From NCBI GenBank assembly GCA_947069175.1, contig CAMTDV010000017.1:53205137-53269136 (forward strand): a DNA stretch of 64,000 nt, read 5' to 3'. A model generated the notes under the pieces. That model saw only the letters and a program-made list of their open reading frames with translations, was not told where the DNA came from and made no database searches. The translations under genes were made by a program, and so were the position numbers. This DNA comes from Scalesia atractyloides. Taxonomy: Eukaryota > Streptophyta > Magnoliopsida > Asterales > Asteraceae. Numbering within the stretch: the stretch's first letter is position 1; each line of letters begins with the position of its first letter. Of the stretch, positions 1 through 12,200 are shown piece after piece.

Positions 1-425
1 CAGCGCCAGGTTTACCTTCCCATCGAACCTTAACCACGGGAATTCGACTGCGCCTCAACTGCTTGACACCTTGATCCATGATCTCGACAAGTTTTTCCAC
101 TAAGTGTAGGGTTTCATTGATTTGAAGATCCTCAAGTGGGACTTGGAGTCGTTCTTCAGCTAAAAATTTCTTCAAGTTTGAGACATGAAATGTAGGATGG
201 ACATTGTTGAGTTCTTGAGGTAGATCCAGTCGATACGCTACCTTGCCAATCTTTTCGAGAATTTTGAAAGGACCTACATAGCGAGGTGCGAGTTTCCCTT
301 TCTTACCAAAACGGACTACGCCCTTCCAAGGGGATACCTTGAGAAGTACAAAGTCACTTACTTTGAATTCTAAATGTTTGCAACGCTTGTCAGCGTAACT
401 CTTTTGTCGGCTCCTGGCTTTTTAG
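1..425 (-). pseudogene. Gy1 integrase C-terminus and chromodomain-like tail (partial)
   Basis: An open minus-strand frame runs from about 425 off the left edge. It contains a GPY/F-type motif (read as RYVGPFKILEKIGKVAYRLD) followed by NVHPTFHVSNLKKFL and, near base 1, a segment ending VVKVRWEGKPGA. The first part is the integrase C-terminal DNA-binding module of gypsy elements. The last part resembles the chromodomain tail that in chromoviruses is thought to guide integration to heterochromatin. It is out of frame with the integrase core upstream, so a frameshift lies near 400-430. No ATG is expected because this is the end of a polyprotein. The C-terminus is cut by the window edge. Confidence 0.8.
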
Positions 426-1279
426 TAAGTTGTCTCCAACCTGTAAAATCTTGTCCGTCGTCTCTTGTATAATCTTGGGACTGGTGATTTGAGTTTCTCT
501 GATCTCGTGCCAACGAATAGGCAAACGACACTTACGGCCATACAATGCCTCGAGAGGTGCCATTTGAATACTCGCGTGATAACTGTTCTTGTAGGAGAAT
601 TCAATCAAAGGCAAGTGTATATCCCAGTTGCCACCAAAATCGATTACGCATGAACGAAGCATATCCTCTAGATTTGGATAGTATGCTTGGTTTGTCTGTC
701 AGAATGAGGATGAAAAGCGATGCTAAGGCTAAGAAGAGTACCCATAGCAGATTGGAAAGTTTACCAAAGACAAGACGTAAAGCGACCATCGTGATCAGAA
801 ATGATGTCGATAGGGATACTATGACGACAGATGATTTCATCCGTGTAGATACGAGCCAATTTCTCGACTTTGTAATCTTCACGAATGGGAAGAAAGTGAG
901 CGGATTTGATCAATCAGTCAATGATCACCCATATAGTGTCATGACCAGACGAAGTACAAGGAAGCTTAGTGATAAAGTCCATCGCAATGCTCTCCCATTT
1001 CCGGACAAGAATTTCTGGTTGTTTGAGCAAGCTAGAGGGACGTTGATGTTTAGCTTTAACCTTGGAACAAGTGAGACATTTTGAAACAAAGGTGGCGATA
1101 TCTTTCTTCATTCGAGGCCGCCAATAAGACGTACGTAAATCGTCATACATCTTATTAGCACCAGGGTGATTATAATACCTTGATTTGTGTGCCTCCTTCA
1201 TCAAAAAGTCTTGAAGGTTATCACAATTTGGAATCCAGATGCGATTGAGATGGTATAGAACACCGTTGGCTTTAGACAC
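390..1279 (-). pseudogene. Gy1 integrase zinc-binding domain and catalytic core, frameshifted
   Basis: The upstream part (914-1279) contains an HHCC zinc-binding arrangement: His in EAHKSRYYNHPG and the Cys pair in CLTCSKVKAKH. It then runs into the core with IAMDFITKLP, the first catalytic Asp region. The downstream part (390-662) shows the core end, with YKNSYHASIQMAPLEALYGR, a typical gypsy integrase stretch. Between them (662-914) the frame shifts, and the second Asp and the Glu region are scattered over two frames. Integrase joins element DNA to host DNA in the nucleus; this copy cannot give one continuous protein. It follows RNase H, as expected for Ty3/gypsy. Confidence 0.85.
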
Positions 1280-1300
1280 AAGACTCTCTTCAACACCAAA

Positions 1301-2619
1301 TTACATCTCGTTGTAGAGGTTACCCTCATTAATGGACGCATATTGAGCTTCACGAATGCGGTTTTGAAGATCGTTGACGAGTTGGAGACAACGAATACCC
1401 TTAACATGAGTTTTACAACTAAGTGCATCGGTCACTACATTCGCCTTACCTGAATGGTAACGAATTTCATAGTCGTAGTCGTTTAACAACTCTACCCAAC
1501 GACATTGACACATGTTCAGTTCCTTTTGTTTGAATATGTGTTGAAGGCTCTTATGGTCGGTGAAGACCACCCACTTAGTACCATAAAGGTAGTGTCGCCA
1601 TCACTTAGTACCATAAAGGTAGTGTCGCCATATCTTCAAGGCAAAAACAACTGCACCATGTTCAAGGTCATGCGTAGTGTAGTTTTTTCGTGTATCTTGA
1701 GTTGCCTCGACGCGTAAGCGATAACCTTGCCTCGTTGCATAAGGACACAACCAAGGCCAAGGTTTGAAGCATCGCAATACACGACGAAGTCGTCGTTACC
1801 ATCGGGAAAAGCAAGGATAGGAGCATTGCAAAACATGTCCTTGAGTGTTTGGAAAGACTCCTCTTGTTCAGGACCACAAACAAAAGGTTTCTCTTTTTGA
1901 GTCAATGAGGTAAGAGGAACTGCAATTTTCGAGAAGTTAGAAATAAAACGACGTTAATAACCAGCTAGACCAAGGAATGAACAACTTAGGTGTAATCCAA
2001 TTCTTCACCGCTTCGATCTTCACAGGGTCAACGTGAATACCAAGTTTATTGACGGTATGACCAAGGAATTGAACTTCTTTTAACCAAAATTCACATTTAG
2101 AGAATTTGGAGTAAAGACGTTCAGTGTGTAAAAGCTGAAGGATAAGATGTAAGTGTCGCTCGTGCTCTTCTTGGGTTTTGGAACAGATAAGGATATCGTC
2201 AATGAAGACGATCACGAAACGGTCTAGTAAGCTTTGCACACGCGGTTCATCAAATCCATAAAAACTGCAGGTGCGTTGGTCAATCAAAGGGCATGACCAC
2301 GAACTAATAACGACCATAATGCGTACGAAAGACAGTTTTGGGTATATCTTTTTCGAGGACTCGAAGTTGATGATAACAAGAACAGATCAATCTTAGAAAA
2401 GCAAGTCGTGCCTTGTAGTTGATTGAAGAGATCGTAAATACTAGGAAGAGGATATCGGTTTTTGACAGTAAGCTTGTTGAGCTCACGATAGTCAATACAC
2501 ATTCTGAAATATCCATCTTTCTTTTTGACGAATAAGACGGGAGCGCCCCAAGGAGAAGTACTAGGGCGTATAAAGCCTTTATTAAGAAGCTCTTGAAGTT
2601 GGCTCAAAAGCTCTTGCAT
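1301..2619 (-). pseudogene. Gy1 reverse transcriptase and RNase H, frameshifted
   Basis: Reverse transcriptase begins at about 2619 with FIRPSTSPWGAPVLFVKKKD and MCIDYRELNKLTVKNRYPLP, both classical gypsy RT blocks. The catalytic block reads FVIVFIDDILICS (a FIDD form of the YxDD box) near 2190-2210. RNase H follows at 1905-1301 with VVYCDASNLGLGCVL, KVIAYASRQLK and FTDHKSLQHIF. Between the fingers/palm blocks and the FIDD box (about 2270-2400) the sequence is rearranged and out of frame. A 30-bp tandem duplication adds ten codons in RNase H (1572-1631). The enzyme would copy element RNA to DNA in the particle; this copy is dead. Confidence 0.9.
1572..1631. repeat. 30-bp tandem duplication in Gy1 RNase H
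   Basis: The 30-bp unit 1572-1601 is repeated at once at 1602-1631. The length is a multiple of three, so the frame is kept and ten residues are inserted ahead of the FTDHKSLQHIF block. It looks like replication slippage after or during reverse transcription. Confidence 0.9.
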
Positions 2620-2637
2620 CTCCGAGGGTGCTAAACG

Positions 2638-3240
2638 TTAAGGAGACTTAGCAAAAGGCGTAGCGCCAGGCACTAAATCGATTCGAAAGTCAACAAAATG
2701 AGTAGGAAGGGGACCATGTAGATCATCAGGAAATACATTGGCGAAATCATGTACAATAGGAACATCACATATGCTTGGTCCTTTATCCTTCTTTTCCACA
2801 ACGTGGGCAAGAAAGGCGAAGGTACCCTTGCGCAAGCACTTGTTCGCTTGAGTACACGACATAAGCTTGAGACCGTGAGAAGGTTTCTCGCCATAGACGT
2901 GTTGAGAATCACTGTTGGGAAGAGGAAGACGAATGGATTCTTCAGAACAAACAACTTCAGCACAAACTCGCCTAAGCCAGTCCATACCTACTATGACATT
3001 GAAACTACCCATTTGCATAGGTATGAGGTCAATGTGAAACGTATGATCGTTGAGATTCAAAGAACACTTAGAAAAGACAGAATTGACAGTGGCAGATTTA
3101 CCATTTGCGACTTCGACAACTAATGATCTTGGCAACTTAGAGCATTTACACTTAAGCATAGGATCGAATTCAATAGAATCAAAACTTTTATCTGCGCCAG
3201 TATCAAATAGACAAGAGACATAGACATGGTTGACGAGAAA
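2638..3240 (-). pseudogene. Gy1 aspartic protease
   Basis: On the minus strand, near 3190-3215, the sequence reads LFDTGADKSF, the aspartic protease active site (DTGA) of gypsy elements. It is followed by the flap/dimer region with FNVIVGMDWLRR and further on by FANVFPDDLHGPLP and RIDLVPGATPFAKSP, the linker into reverse transcriptase. The protease cuts the Gag-Pol polyprotein during particle maturation. The catalytic Asp is present here. The frame is broken just after the linker by a TAA at about 2638, so it is not joined to RT in one frame. Confidence 0.85.
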
Positions 3241-4456
3241 CGTATCAGTTATGACGTCATTAGCATTTTGCGCCTGAGCGACGGTGATAACGAAAGCTCT
3301 GCTTGGAGCTTGTTGAGGCTGTTGCTGATGCTGGTTGTTGTTGTTGCACTGGGAGTAGACGTTGGCGAGGTGATTAGGATCGCCACACTTGAAGCATGCT
3401 CGAACAGTAGCGGCTTGGGGTTGAGCTTGGTTAGGGGCAGGGTTTGCAACAATAGTTTGGTCTTGGGTAGGCTTTAGGTTTAAGTGACATCGGTCAGCGA
3501 AATGCCCAAACCTGTTACAAGTTGCGCATTTGCGACATGGGGTGTTAGCGGGATGGTGGTAAGAGCATTGGTTACACTTGGGCCACGGTCCAGTGTAGTT
3601 CCTCTTTGGTGCTTTAAGGGTTGATGTAGTGGAAATTGATTGTAAAGGTATTGGGTTCTGCGGAGTAACAACCGCACAGTTTTGACTAGAAGCCTTCCAA
3701 TTCTTGTTCTTTTTTTCTTGGGAGGTTGGGAGGGTGAAGGTTCAGCAGTGGTGGTGTCGGTGGTAGCTTGGTGTGCATGCTTCGTAGAAACCTTGTCGAA
3801 GGTTCCATGAAGAATATAATTGTTGTTGAGTTTATCAGATATACCGAATACATCCTTGAGGGTTTTGACGCAACACTGAGTTGTTTGAAGCGCGCTGTCA
3901 GGCCAGCGTTGTCGCTCCCAGCTTGCTTCAAATTCCAAAACTTGTTTTCGAGTATTTGAAGCTCGTGGGGGGGGCTCGTCCTTCATCAATTGCTTTAGTT
4001 CATCCTAGGGCAAGGCATGGGCTGCGTCATTTCCTCGTTTGTTACACTCGGAGGTCCACCATTTGAGAGCCCTTGAATGGAATACCACTGTAGCATTCAG
4101 GGTTCACAGGTTTTCAAGACACCCGCTTTGAAGGAAGGTGAGTTCTATAGCATCGAACCCGTTCATCATGGTGGTGGCACCATTTTTGCAAGTGAACTCT
4201 AAGGGTTTGCAAGCCATGACCTGTTTGAACTGAAACGTCGTCTTAGGTGGTTCCACCTTGGAATCAACAGAGGCGTTGGGGGTTTCATTAACGGTTTGAA
4301 TTCGGCTCACAATGTTTGGTATAACCTTGGCCATTCACTCGGCCATCTGTTCAGCGATCAAACCTACGAGGTCTTTCTTTGATATTGTGTCCTCGTTGTT
4401 GTTAGAACCCCTTTTTGAACCAGATCACGACTTCTTGGACGAGCTTGGGGAAGATA
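3241..4456 (-). pseudogene. Gy1 gag (capsid and nucleocapsid), broken
   Basis: The N-terminal part lies at 4104-4456; a stop at about 4335 splits it, and a downstream ATG at 4334 is only an internal Met. It reads KQVMACKPLEFTCKNGATTMMNGFDAIE, the start of the gypsy capsid domain. The middle (3480-3989) is frameshifted. Two zinc knuckles are visible: CATCNRFGHFADRC (about 3480-3530), with proper CX2CX4HX4C spacing, and CFKCGDPNHLANVYSQC (about 3345-3400), with altered spacing before the last Cys. The zinc-knuckle region leads straight into protease. Gag forms the cytoplasmic particle and binds element RNA. Confidence 0.8.
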
Positions 4457-5403
4457 TCTAGAGGATCTAGAGAGAAGGAAAGGATGAGACCTGATCATAA
4501 TTTGAAATAAAGTTTTGCATGTATAAGCATGTAAGTATCATGTAGCACATACGATTCACATAAATTGCATATATTCGGCAAGTATTCAACAGTATAATCA
4601 CGTATTAATGCGTAAAAAAGTATAAATTTAGTTTGTTCACGAGGATTATTATTGTTTTTATTGCGAGAGACGTGCGAATTATGCATCGGTTTTGAAATGA
4701 ACTAAGCATCAAGTATTAAAAACACACAGAAATTGAGATGACATAAAAGAGTGGCTTAATAAAACATTGGAGTGTTTCGGGTTGAGAAACGTCGACTATT
4801 CCAAAGTGAATCGAAGATCCTATCAAATTAGAGAAACATGCTTTGGCCTATAGATAAAATACTCTCGTCGAGAAGCGATTAATGAAATTTAACCCTTCAG
4901 TTACTACACTGTGCGGGATCGAAAATCAAGGAATAGGATAGTTGACAAGGTGCGGGTTTCACCCCTAACTTGACAACATCGTACCCTAAGTGTGGTTGTT
5001 TCTTACTAAATGAGGAGCATATTCCAACTCGTTAGTAAGATCCACTAGAGTATGAAATGGAAGTTTTCCATCAAGATGTGGGTATCACTCCTAACTTGAT
5101 GGTGTAACTTCGTGAAAAATCGAATTCGCGGAATGAGGGATTTCACCAAAAATTGTGGGCCATTGGACCTATCTTGGTGCAAACCATCTCGTTTGTATTA
5201 CGAGTTTCTTCAAGTCTTCAAAAGTGTATTTTGTAAATGTCTTAGGAAATACATATTGTAAGTATTAAGAGAAAAGAAGTAGAAAGAAGCAAATAGAAAG
5301 AATTTAACATTTTAAACATGAAGTAAGAATGGTACCTACTATAGACTAGATCGAACATGGCAACTCTACCTAATTCCCTATAGTTATGGCTCTAATACCA
5401 ATC
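4457..5403 (-). other. Gy1 leader with primer binding site
   Basis: Noncoding leader between the 5' LTR and gag. Next to the LTR, at about 5389-5402, the minus strand reads TGGTATTAGAGCC, one base off the usual match to the 3' end of initiator tRNA-Met, so this is the primer binding site. The rest is AT-rich with no long frame; only a short AT-rich frame at 4495-4686 is seen and it looks like chance. Confidence 0.8.
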
Positions 5404-6904
5404 TGTCACACCCCAACTGATGGAGGAATCATTGGAGTGAGACGAAATAGATTGCTCATCACACATAACACTATTTGCGACAATAACTAATTCAAAACCG
5501 ATTTCATTGCATATCATAAATTGTCAAGTACATTACAAGGAAATTCAAATTACAACAATTTAAAAGACAAGTACAATAAGTTCAACAAAACAAAATATTC
5601 AAATCTAGTACTTCTTGTGCGGTTCTATGTCGTCCCTACTAGATTCATCCTAAACATTATCATCAACCTGTGACTTGTTAAAAATATGGTTTAACCCATA
5701 AGCATTGGCGAGCACACAAGTTTTAAAGCACATAGCATAAGTATAAAAAGAATTTACTCGCATCCACATGGCAATTGTATATGAGGTAAACAAGCATGCA
5801 ATACTAAATGTCAAACCCAAGTTTCCACAAGAATTAAGTGTCCTTTACCACAAAAGTAACGAGACTAGTTTACGAATAAAAGACTTAACAAGACCCCGAC
5901 GGGCGGTGTGCTACTCCTATAGCGCTATATATGTTAAGTTGGGTTAGCTAAGTTAATGACATGAAGCAAAGTATGAATCTAGCATGAACCTAAGTATGAC
6001 AAGTAGCATGTATACGAATTGAGCATGAAAAGCATATTTAAGTGTGTATGTGGTTTTTGTATGTTAACATGTTACAACCCAAAGTGTTTTAAAAGTAAAC
6101 GGGTCGAGTGTACTCACGGTTTTGCAAGCTTCCACTTGTTAATCCGTGAAGAGTTGTTGGTTTGGAGGAGGAATACTGAGTCCTTTTTTAATGGCTGAAA
6201 CTTTCTGAAGTTTGCTGAAAAACTTAACTAAGTTTAGAAGGGTTTTGGAAGTGTTTGGAGGCTTGTAAAATTGGAATAAAGGATGGGGAAGTGTTCATTA
6301 TATACGGAAGGGATTGGGGCTTGAATGGGTTGGGCTTTGGACAAGATTAGTGGGTCATTAAGGCTTGAAACAAGTCCAAACATACCCTTATAGTAGGTGT
6401 CCCCATTTTATTGTTTTGTTAAATAAATGTTATTATTTGGCTAATTTTTTACCTTTTAATGGGTTATGAACTTGTAATAAGGGTGTGGCATGATATTCCT
6501 AATTTTTGGTTAGTATATCCTAAGGTCTTATAAGCAAAATTAACATGTTTTACTATAATTAATCTAGACTAACAATTAACAAGTTCGTGACACATAACGA
6601 TGTGTCAAATAAGTGTAAATCTCGCGAATGAATGATCAAGTATTATGTATGAATGAAATGCTTTAGGAATTATGATTACACGAGAACATTTTACGAGTTA
6701 TTTTATGGTGCGAACTATGTTAATAAACGTGGGTATGAATCGATGTGTAAACATGTATAAGTAATGTATATTCCATATAAAGATTAATTTCATTACGATC
6801 AAAGTCTCAGATTTACAATGATTTGAAACGAAAATTTATTCTGGAAATAGAAATACGATACAATATTACTAAAAATGGAATGATGCGAAAGGCGAAGCGT
6901 TACA
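5404..6904 (-). repeat. Gy1 5' LTR
   Basis: On the plus strand it starts TGTCACACCCCAAC (5404) and ends GCGTTACA (6904), so on the minus strand the LTR runs TGTAACGC...GGGTGTGACA with TG/CA ends. The inner end abuts the primer binding site. The outer end is fixed by the Gy2 protease frame, which reads RIDLV and then a stop formed by the LTR's own TGTAA. The probable target duplication beside it is CAAGG (6905-6909); its partner is outside the window. An alternative outer end at 6592 (GTGACA) was considered and rejected because of the protein junction. Confidence 0.85.
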
Positions 6905-7490
6905 CAAGGTCTATACGAAACTCAACTTGGCGTATCGGGGGTAAGCTAGGTAGTTCTTCAGGAAACACCTCAGGATTATCCCGAACAACAGGGATATCCA
7001 GAACAGTCTTCCCCTTGCCTTTCTCCTCTATGATATGTGCCAAGAAGGCCACATAATTCTTTCGTAGGTATTCTTGGGCTTGGGTACAAGTCATGAGTTT
7101 AAGGCTACTAACGGGTTTTTCTCCACGAACCTTTAAGATTTCACCAGACGAAAGAGCCACACGAACGATTTTATCAACACAGATCACCTCAGCATGGTAT
7201 TTAATTAACCAGTCCATTCATACTATGACGTCAAAACTCCCAAGTTGCATTGGCGTGAGGTTAATGGGAAAAAGATGGTTATTAAGGTTCAATTGGCAAC
7301 TACGAATGACGGAATAGAGTACAAGAGGTTTGCCACTAGCTACCTCCACTGTCAAGGGCTTTCCTAGTTTGGTTATAGGTATTGAAAGCAAAGGTTCAAA
7401 AGCTAGGGATACAAAACTTCTATCAGCACCCAAATAAAAAAGAATAAAAGCAGGATGGTTGTTAACAAGGAACGTACCGTTCACCACTTC
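6905..7490 (-). pseudogene. Gy2 aspartic protease, interrupted by Gy1
   Basis: Two overlapping frames (7218-7487 and 6905-7217) give the gypsy protease: NHPAFILFYLGADRSFVSLAF at the active site, then LGSFDVIV, MDWLIKYHAEVICVDK, FLAHIIEEKGKGKTVLDIP and RQVEFRIDLV. The catalytic aspartate position of the DTGA site is changed to Tyr-Leu (YLGAD), so the enzyme would be inactive. The frame ends where the Gy1 LTR begins. A stop or shift lies at about 7217. The protease is followed in intact relatives by RT, which is missing here. Confidence 0.85.
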
Positions 7491-8623
7491 ATTTTCGGCA
7501 CGAGCCTCCTTAGCATTGATATTAAATGCTTTTCCATGAGCTAGGTTTGCTAACTTGGGGCAGTTATTTCTGTAGTGTGTAAGATCACCATAGTTGTAGC
7601 AAGACCCAGGTGGATAATGGGGTCATGCAGGGTTCACTTGCTGTTGAACAGGGTTTTTAACCACTTGATTCGGGACATGAGCAGAGCGACAACCATTGGC
7701 CAAAAGACCAGATCGTCTGCAGTTAGTACAATGACGGCACGGTAGATGGGGTTGGTGATGATATTACACTTGTTGCACAGAGGTGTACTACCGGCATAAT
7801 GCCTCTTAGCGGGAGGCTGAGCTTGTTAGTTGGGTGCAGTTTTGTTGGGTTGTGTAACAACAATGAAATTCTTGGAATCCTTACGCTTCCTAGACTTCTT
7901 GGAGGTTTCGGCCTTGTTTCGCTTTCGTTTCTCTTGGGTTGTATTGGTAGATGGCTTTTTTTCATCCTTGCGGTGAAGTTTACCCTTTTTGACTTGCGAG
8001 TCAGTTAGGGTTGCAGCTAATTCGATAGCTTGTCTGATTGTAGTAGGGTTTCTACCAGTGACAATATCCTAAACTAGGTTAGGAAGGCCATCCAAGTATT
8101 TCTCAATCTCCTTATCCAAAGGCGTAACCATGGCAGGGTTAACAAGCTCAATTCCTCATAACGATCAGTGTAGGCACGATCTTCTCCACTATCGTGTTTC
8201 AGGTCGTGGAATTCGTTCTCAAGTGCCCTTTGCTCCTGTAAGAGCTCGAAGCTCTTCCCATGTCTGAGCCATTGCTACATCAGCACCCCTATCTCTCACC
8301 ACTCCGTTCCACCACGTGAGCGCCCACTTTTGGAATACGCTCGAAGCAAATTCTTCTTTGCGCTCATTTGGACACTAGACATGGCAGAATGTACTCTCAA
8401 GACTCTCAAACCACTGTAGGAGCCTAGTTGCTCCTTCAAAACCAGTAAACTTGAGTGGTTTAGCCGATTTAAATTGTTTATAGCTGCACAGAGCAGGTAC
8501 ATTGTTGTTGTTATTATTGGCTTGGTTTATTTGAGTCACAAGATTTGGTAGCACAACAACTATCTACTAAGCAATCATATTCGCCATTTCGGCGTCCTGA
8601 GTAGCATTTCGATGAGGAGGCAT
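7491..8623 (-). pseudogene. Gy2 gag, broken
   Basis: A gag start codon is at 8623 (MPPHRNATQDAEMANMIA), followed within 20 codons by two stops. Further in, KFTGFEGATRLLQWFESLEST and KWALTWWNGVVRDRGADVA are typical capsid blocks (8270-8480, in different frames). A zinc knuckle near 7570-7620 reads CYNYGDLTHYRNNC: the second Cys is replaced by Tyr, so zinc binding is likely lost. A second Cys/His cluster is seen at 7700-7800. Gag would form the particle shell; multiple frameshifts make this copy inactive. Confidence 0.8.
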
Positions 8624-9221
8624 TCTAAAAGACAGAAAAGAAATATGAGAGAAGACGAGTGAGATGATTTTGGATTATCACAATGAGATGTTAAAATACC
8701 GACGAAACATAAGGATTGTGATCATTTGTTCGTTACTTAAAACAAACAAACGACACGTTGACTAATCAAAGTAAATGGGTTTTTATAATGTATCGCGTAG
8801 ACGTGCTTTAGTCTATAAGTGGACACTCACCCCAAGAGTTCCCAGGTAAGAGTGACTTGTCCGATAATGCAGATTTGTATGAACACTCTATCCTTGGATA
8901 GAAAACTCGGGCTACAGGCATTCACCCTTCCAGATTGCACGTGTTCACATTATTAAAACCCAAACTTTGAGGAGATTTTGAAAACATTAAAGTCTTAAAT
9001 CCAAAAACAAATCATCTAAGGATAGATGATTGATTTTCAAAACGAATTTGTAATTTGTGGACTTGTTTTGGTAATCACCTAAGGATAGGTGATGGTATTG
9101 TTTTTAAGATCTAAACACAAGATAACTTGTGCCAGGGTCCTAGGAAGGTTATCATAGTCTAGGTCAAAGCATTATGAATAACCTAATTCCCTATAACCAT
9201 GAGCTCTGATACCAATCTTTC
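8624..9221 (-). other. Gy2 leader and primer binding site
   Basis: Noncoding stretch between gag and LTR. At 9203-9215 the minus strand reads TTGGTATCAGAGCTC, the initiator tRNA-Met primer site, separated by a few bases from the LTR end. No coding frame of note. Confidence 0.8.
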
Positions 9222-12200
9222 TGTAACACCCCGACCGCGTAAAACAACAAACCGCGGCGGAAACGTCGGGGAGTCATGTCACAGAACTATTTTTTCACAA
9301 CACATCATATAAAACGTTTGGTATTATTAAGTTAATTGTTTACATTGTCTTAGGAAAATACAAATAAAATATAACATTTGTCTTGCAACTTTTAAGATAA
9401 TCTAAGGCCCAAGTCCGCCCTGAAGCATGTTCATAGTCAAGCATTCGCTCCTGAAACATAGGTGAAAATAAAACATCAGCATAAAAATGTATGTGAGTGA
9501 TATAGGTTTTGTGATGATGATTCATGGCTTTGAGTGTTAAAAGAATTGTTTAACTAATACAAAAGTAGCCATGAACCATTATGAAATGTTTCTTTTATAA
9601 AATCATGTGAAAGTCAAATGATTTAAAAGAAATGATGCATGGTTGACTTAATAACCAAAATATGTTATGCCTTATATAAAATATGTCATGTCTTGTATTT
9701 TGTTTGAAGTGGTTTAGATAACGCTACGATATGAAATACAATAAAAGCACTTATATATAGAAAGTACCAGCGGTGTATCCACCATGCTTTTATCATATGA
9801 CACACATCTCATTATTTAAATCACTTACCATAAACCAACAAATGAAATGTCTTGTTTAAATCAATGTCATGTGTAAACCAATGCCATGTAAAAATAATTG
9901 TCGTGTATAACCAAAATGTCGTGTATAAAACAATGTTTTTGAAGGAACAAATATTTTGTTTAATCAAAGGTTTTGTTTTATAAATCATTGCTTTTATTGT
10001 GTAGACATATAAATATGGATTGTTGGCGAATACATTCAAGCCTTGTTGACTGTAGGATAAGCGCTTATAAAGAAAAAAAGGTTTATCAAATGTTCATCGG
10101 ATTCTGTCATTTCCTAAGGTCACTTCCAAACAAACCTAGGAAGCGGGAACGGGATTGTCAATCCTATGGCACCATTACATACTATCGGTCGGCGTGATCA
10201 ATGTTAATGAATGTATCGTGGTCGAGTTCAACATACCAAAATGTCTAAAACAATGTGAGCATGTCGTGAAAATGTTTTGAAACCATGTACTAGGTATGCT
10301 AGGTCAACATACAAAGCAAAAATGTCTTTGAAAACCATGTACTAGGTATGCTAGGTCAACATACGAAGCAAAATGTCTATGAAAACCATGTACTAGGTAT
10401 GCTAGGTTAACATACAAAGCAAAATGTCTTTGAAACGATGTACTGGGTATGCTAGGTCAACATACGAAGCAAAATGTCTTTGAAAACCATGTACTAGGTA
10501 TGCTAGGTCAACATACGAAGCAAAATGTCTTTGAAAACCATATACTAGGTATGCTAGGTCAACATACGAAGCAAAAATGTCCTTGAAATCATGTACTCTA
10601 TGTACTAGATAAGCAAAACATGTATAATGTCAGGAAAACAAGGAAGTAGTGATAGGCACGTATGAGTCACCCCAAAACATTTGAAAACATAAAAGAGGGG
10701 ACTATGTACTCATTTGGGATTGCGTATAAGTCTTGTTCGCATGATCAAACAAAGCTCAAGAGATCAAGGATTCAAGTGTGTGCTAATATCGGATAACTAT
10801 GTTAGTGCGTCAGGACTTTAATCGGAGGATTGGATAGAATGAAGTTTTCTAAATCAAATGAGTGTTGGAACTCATATGGCATGATTTAATAAACTTAACA
10901 TTCTGATTTGAAAGTGATCCTAAGTGCTTTTGACCCGTTATGACTCGCTAAGGTAGTTTTTGCTACTTTAACGTGTCATTTGCGTAAACGTGTGATCAGA
11001 TGGTTAAACATGTCCTATGATAAATCTTAAATGCCTAAACATGTTTGAAAATGTTATAACATCAGTTTATATGTCAAAAATTTGGTTACATATGTGTAAA
11101 ATGGATTTATACGCAAAAAGGGCATTTTGGTCATTCAAAGGAACATAAGAATGACTTATCATAATACTAACCAAACCTTATGATCATAAGGTATAACCTC
11201 AGTAGGTTATTTCCTATACAACTATGGTCACACATATGTGTTTGATCAGATCCTAAGATCGACTAACCGGGTCGGATTTGAAAGTTAAAGAGGTAGTCTA
11301 ACCGCTCAAATAACGACCCAAAATAAGCACTAAACTAGAAGTGGCGAGTTAAACATGTTGAAACATGTCTAAATAAGTTATAAAAATGCACATTATCGAC
11401 ATCTTTGACCGAAACTTTGACTCGTCACTTCGACTAGTAAACGTGGTAATCAGAAGGTACAATCTCTAGAGATTATGACCTTCATGATTAAGATCAAGTT
11501 GCAAAGTTCAATTGAACTTTGCCTTGAACAAATATGGCCAGAACCGAAAGTCAAATAGAAAGTCAAAACTATTTGACTTTTGGCTCAAAATAGCCAAATT
11601 AAATGAAGTAGACTAAGGGAGAGTACTTTCTTGTTTTGGGAACACTATAAGAACTCAGTTAGGAGGCCTCCAAAAGCTGGAAGCAAGCTCCAAGAGAGTG
11701 GGAAAAGAGAATGAGAAATGAGCAAGGAAATTTGGTGGATTTTGGTTGCTATTTATAGTTGTTTTGAAGCCATAAGATCATCACAAGTGTCCCATGTGTT
11801 GGCATGATCATAGGGTGGCTTAAACACATGTCAATTGTAGGTACAAAGCTGGAAATTACGTGAGCATGGAGCCCAAGGCTTTGAAGGAGAAGCTGCCAAG
11901 TTGCAGCCATGATTCTACTGTGTTGGGCACCCCTTACGGACCGTAAAATGGTGTGTGCATACGGTCCGTAATCAGGTCTGGGGGCCAAGTTTTGCTTTAT
12001 GGCAGATTTGGCCCCTGGACATGTATTATTGCGTTTTGTTACTTTTAACCCCCTTTTAACCAAATTTTTAGGTTCTATAAAGGTGTTAAGGCATGTGTAA
12101 TTTGGATTTTACCTGGAAATGAACACGAAAATGACCGAAATTGTGCAACGCTTGAACTTTTGCATTTTCATTAATAAAATACAAGATTTTATTGAATAAA

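Larger units (their letters stand above)
1..6904 (-). mobile_element. Gy1: Ty3/gypsy chromovirus-type retrotransposon, 3' end outside window
   Basis: A gypsy element read on the minus strand. From high to low coordinates it shows 5' LTR (5404-6904), tRNA-Met-type primer binding site, leader, gag with zinc knuckles, protease, reverse transcriptase, RNase H, integrase and a chromodomain-like tail. This gene order (integrase after RNase H) defines Ty3/gypsy, and the tail suggests the Tekay/Del branch of chromoviruses. The 3' LTR would lie to the left of base 1. The coding region is broken by several stops and frameshifts, so it is not autonomous. It is inserted in the protease of Gy2: the Gy2 frame stops exactly on the first bases of the Gy1 LTR. 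Confidence 0.9.

Noticed and set aside
545..1084. 179-codon plus-strand frame
   Set aside because: It is the antisense of the Gy1 integrase and has no recognisable protein features.
5404..6592. Gy1 LTR ending at GTGACA (6592) with TGTCAC...GTGACA inverted ends
   Set aside because: The Gy2 protease frame continues only from 6905, and the TGTAA end at 6904 gives the exact junction, so the LTR must extend to 6904.
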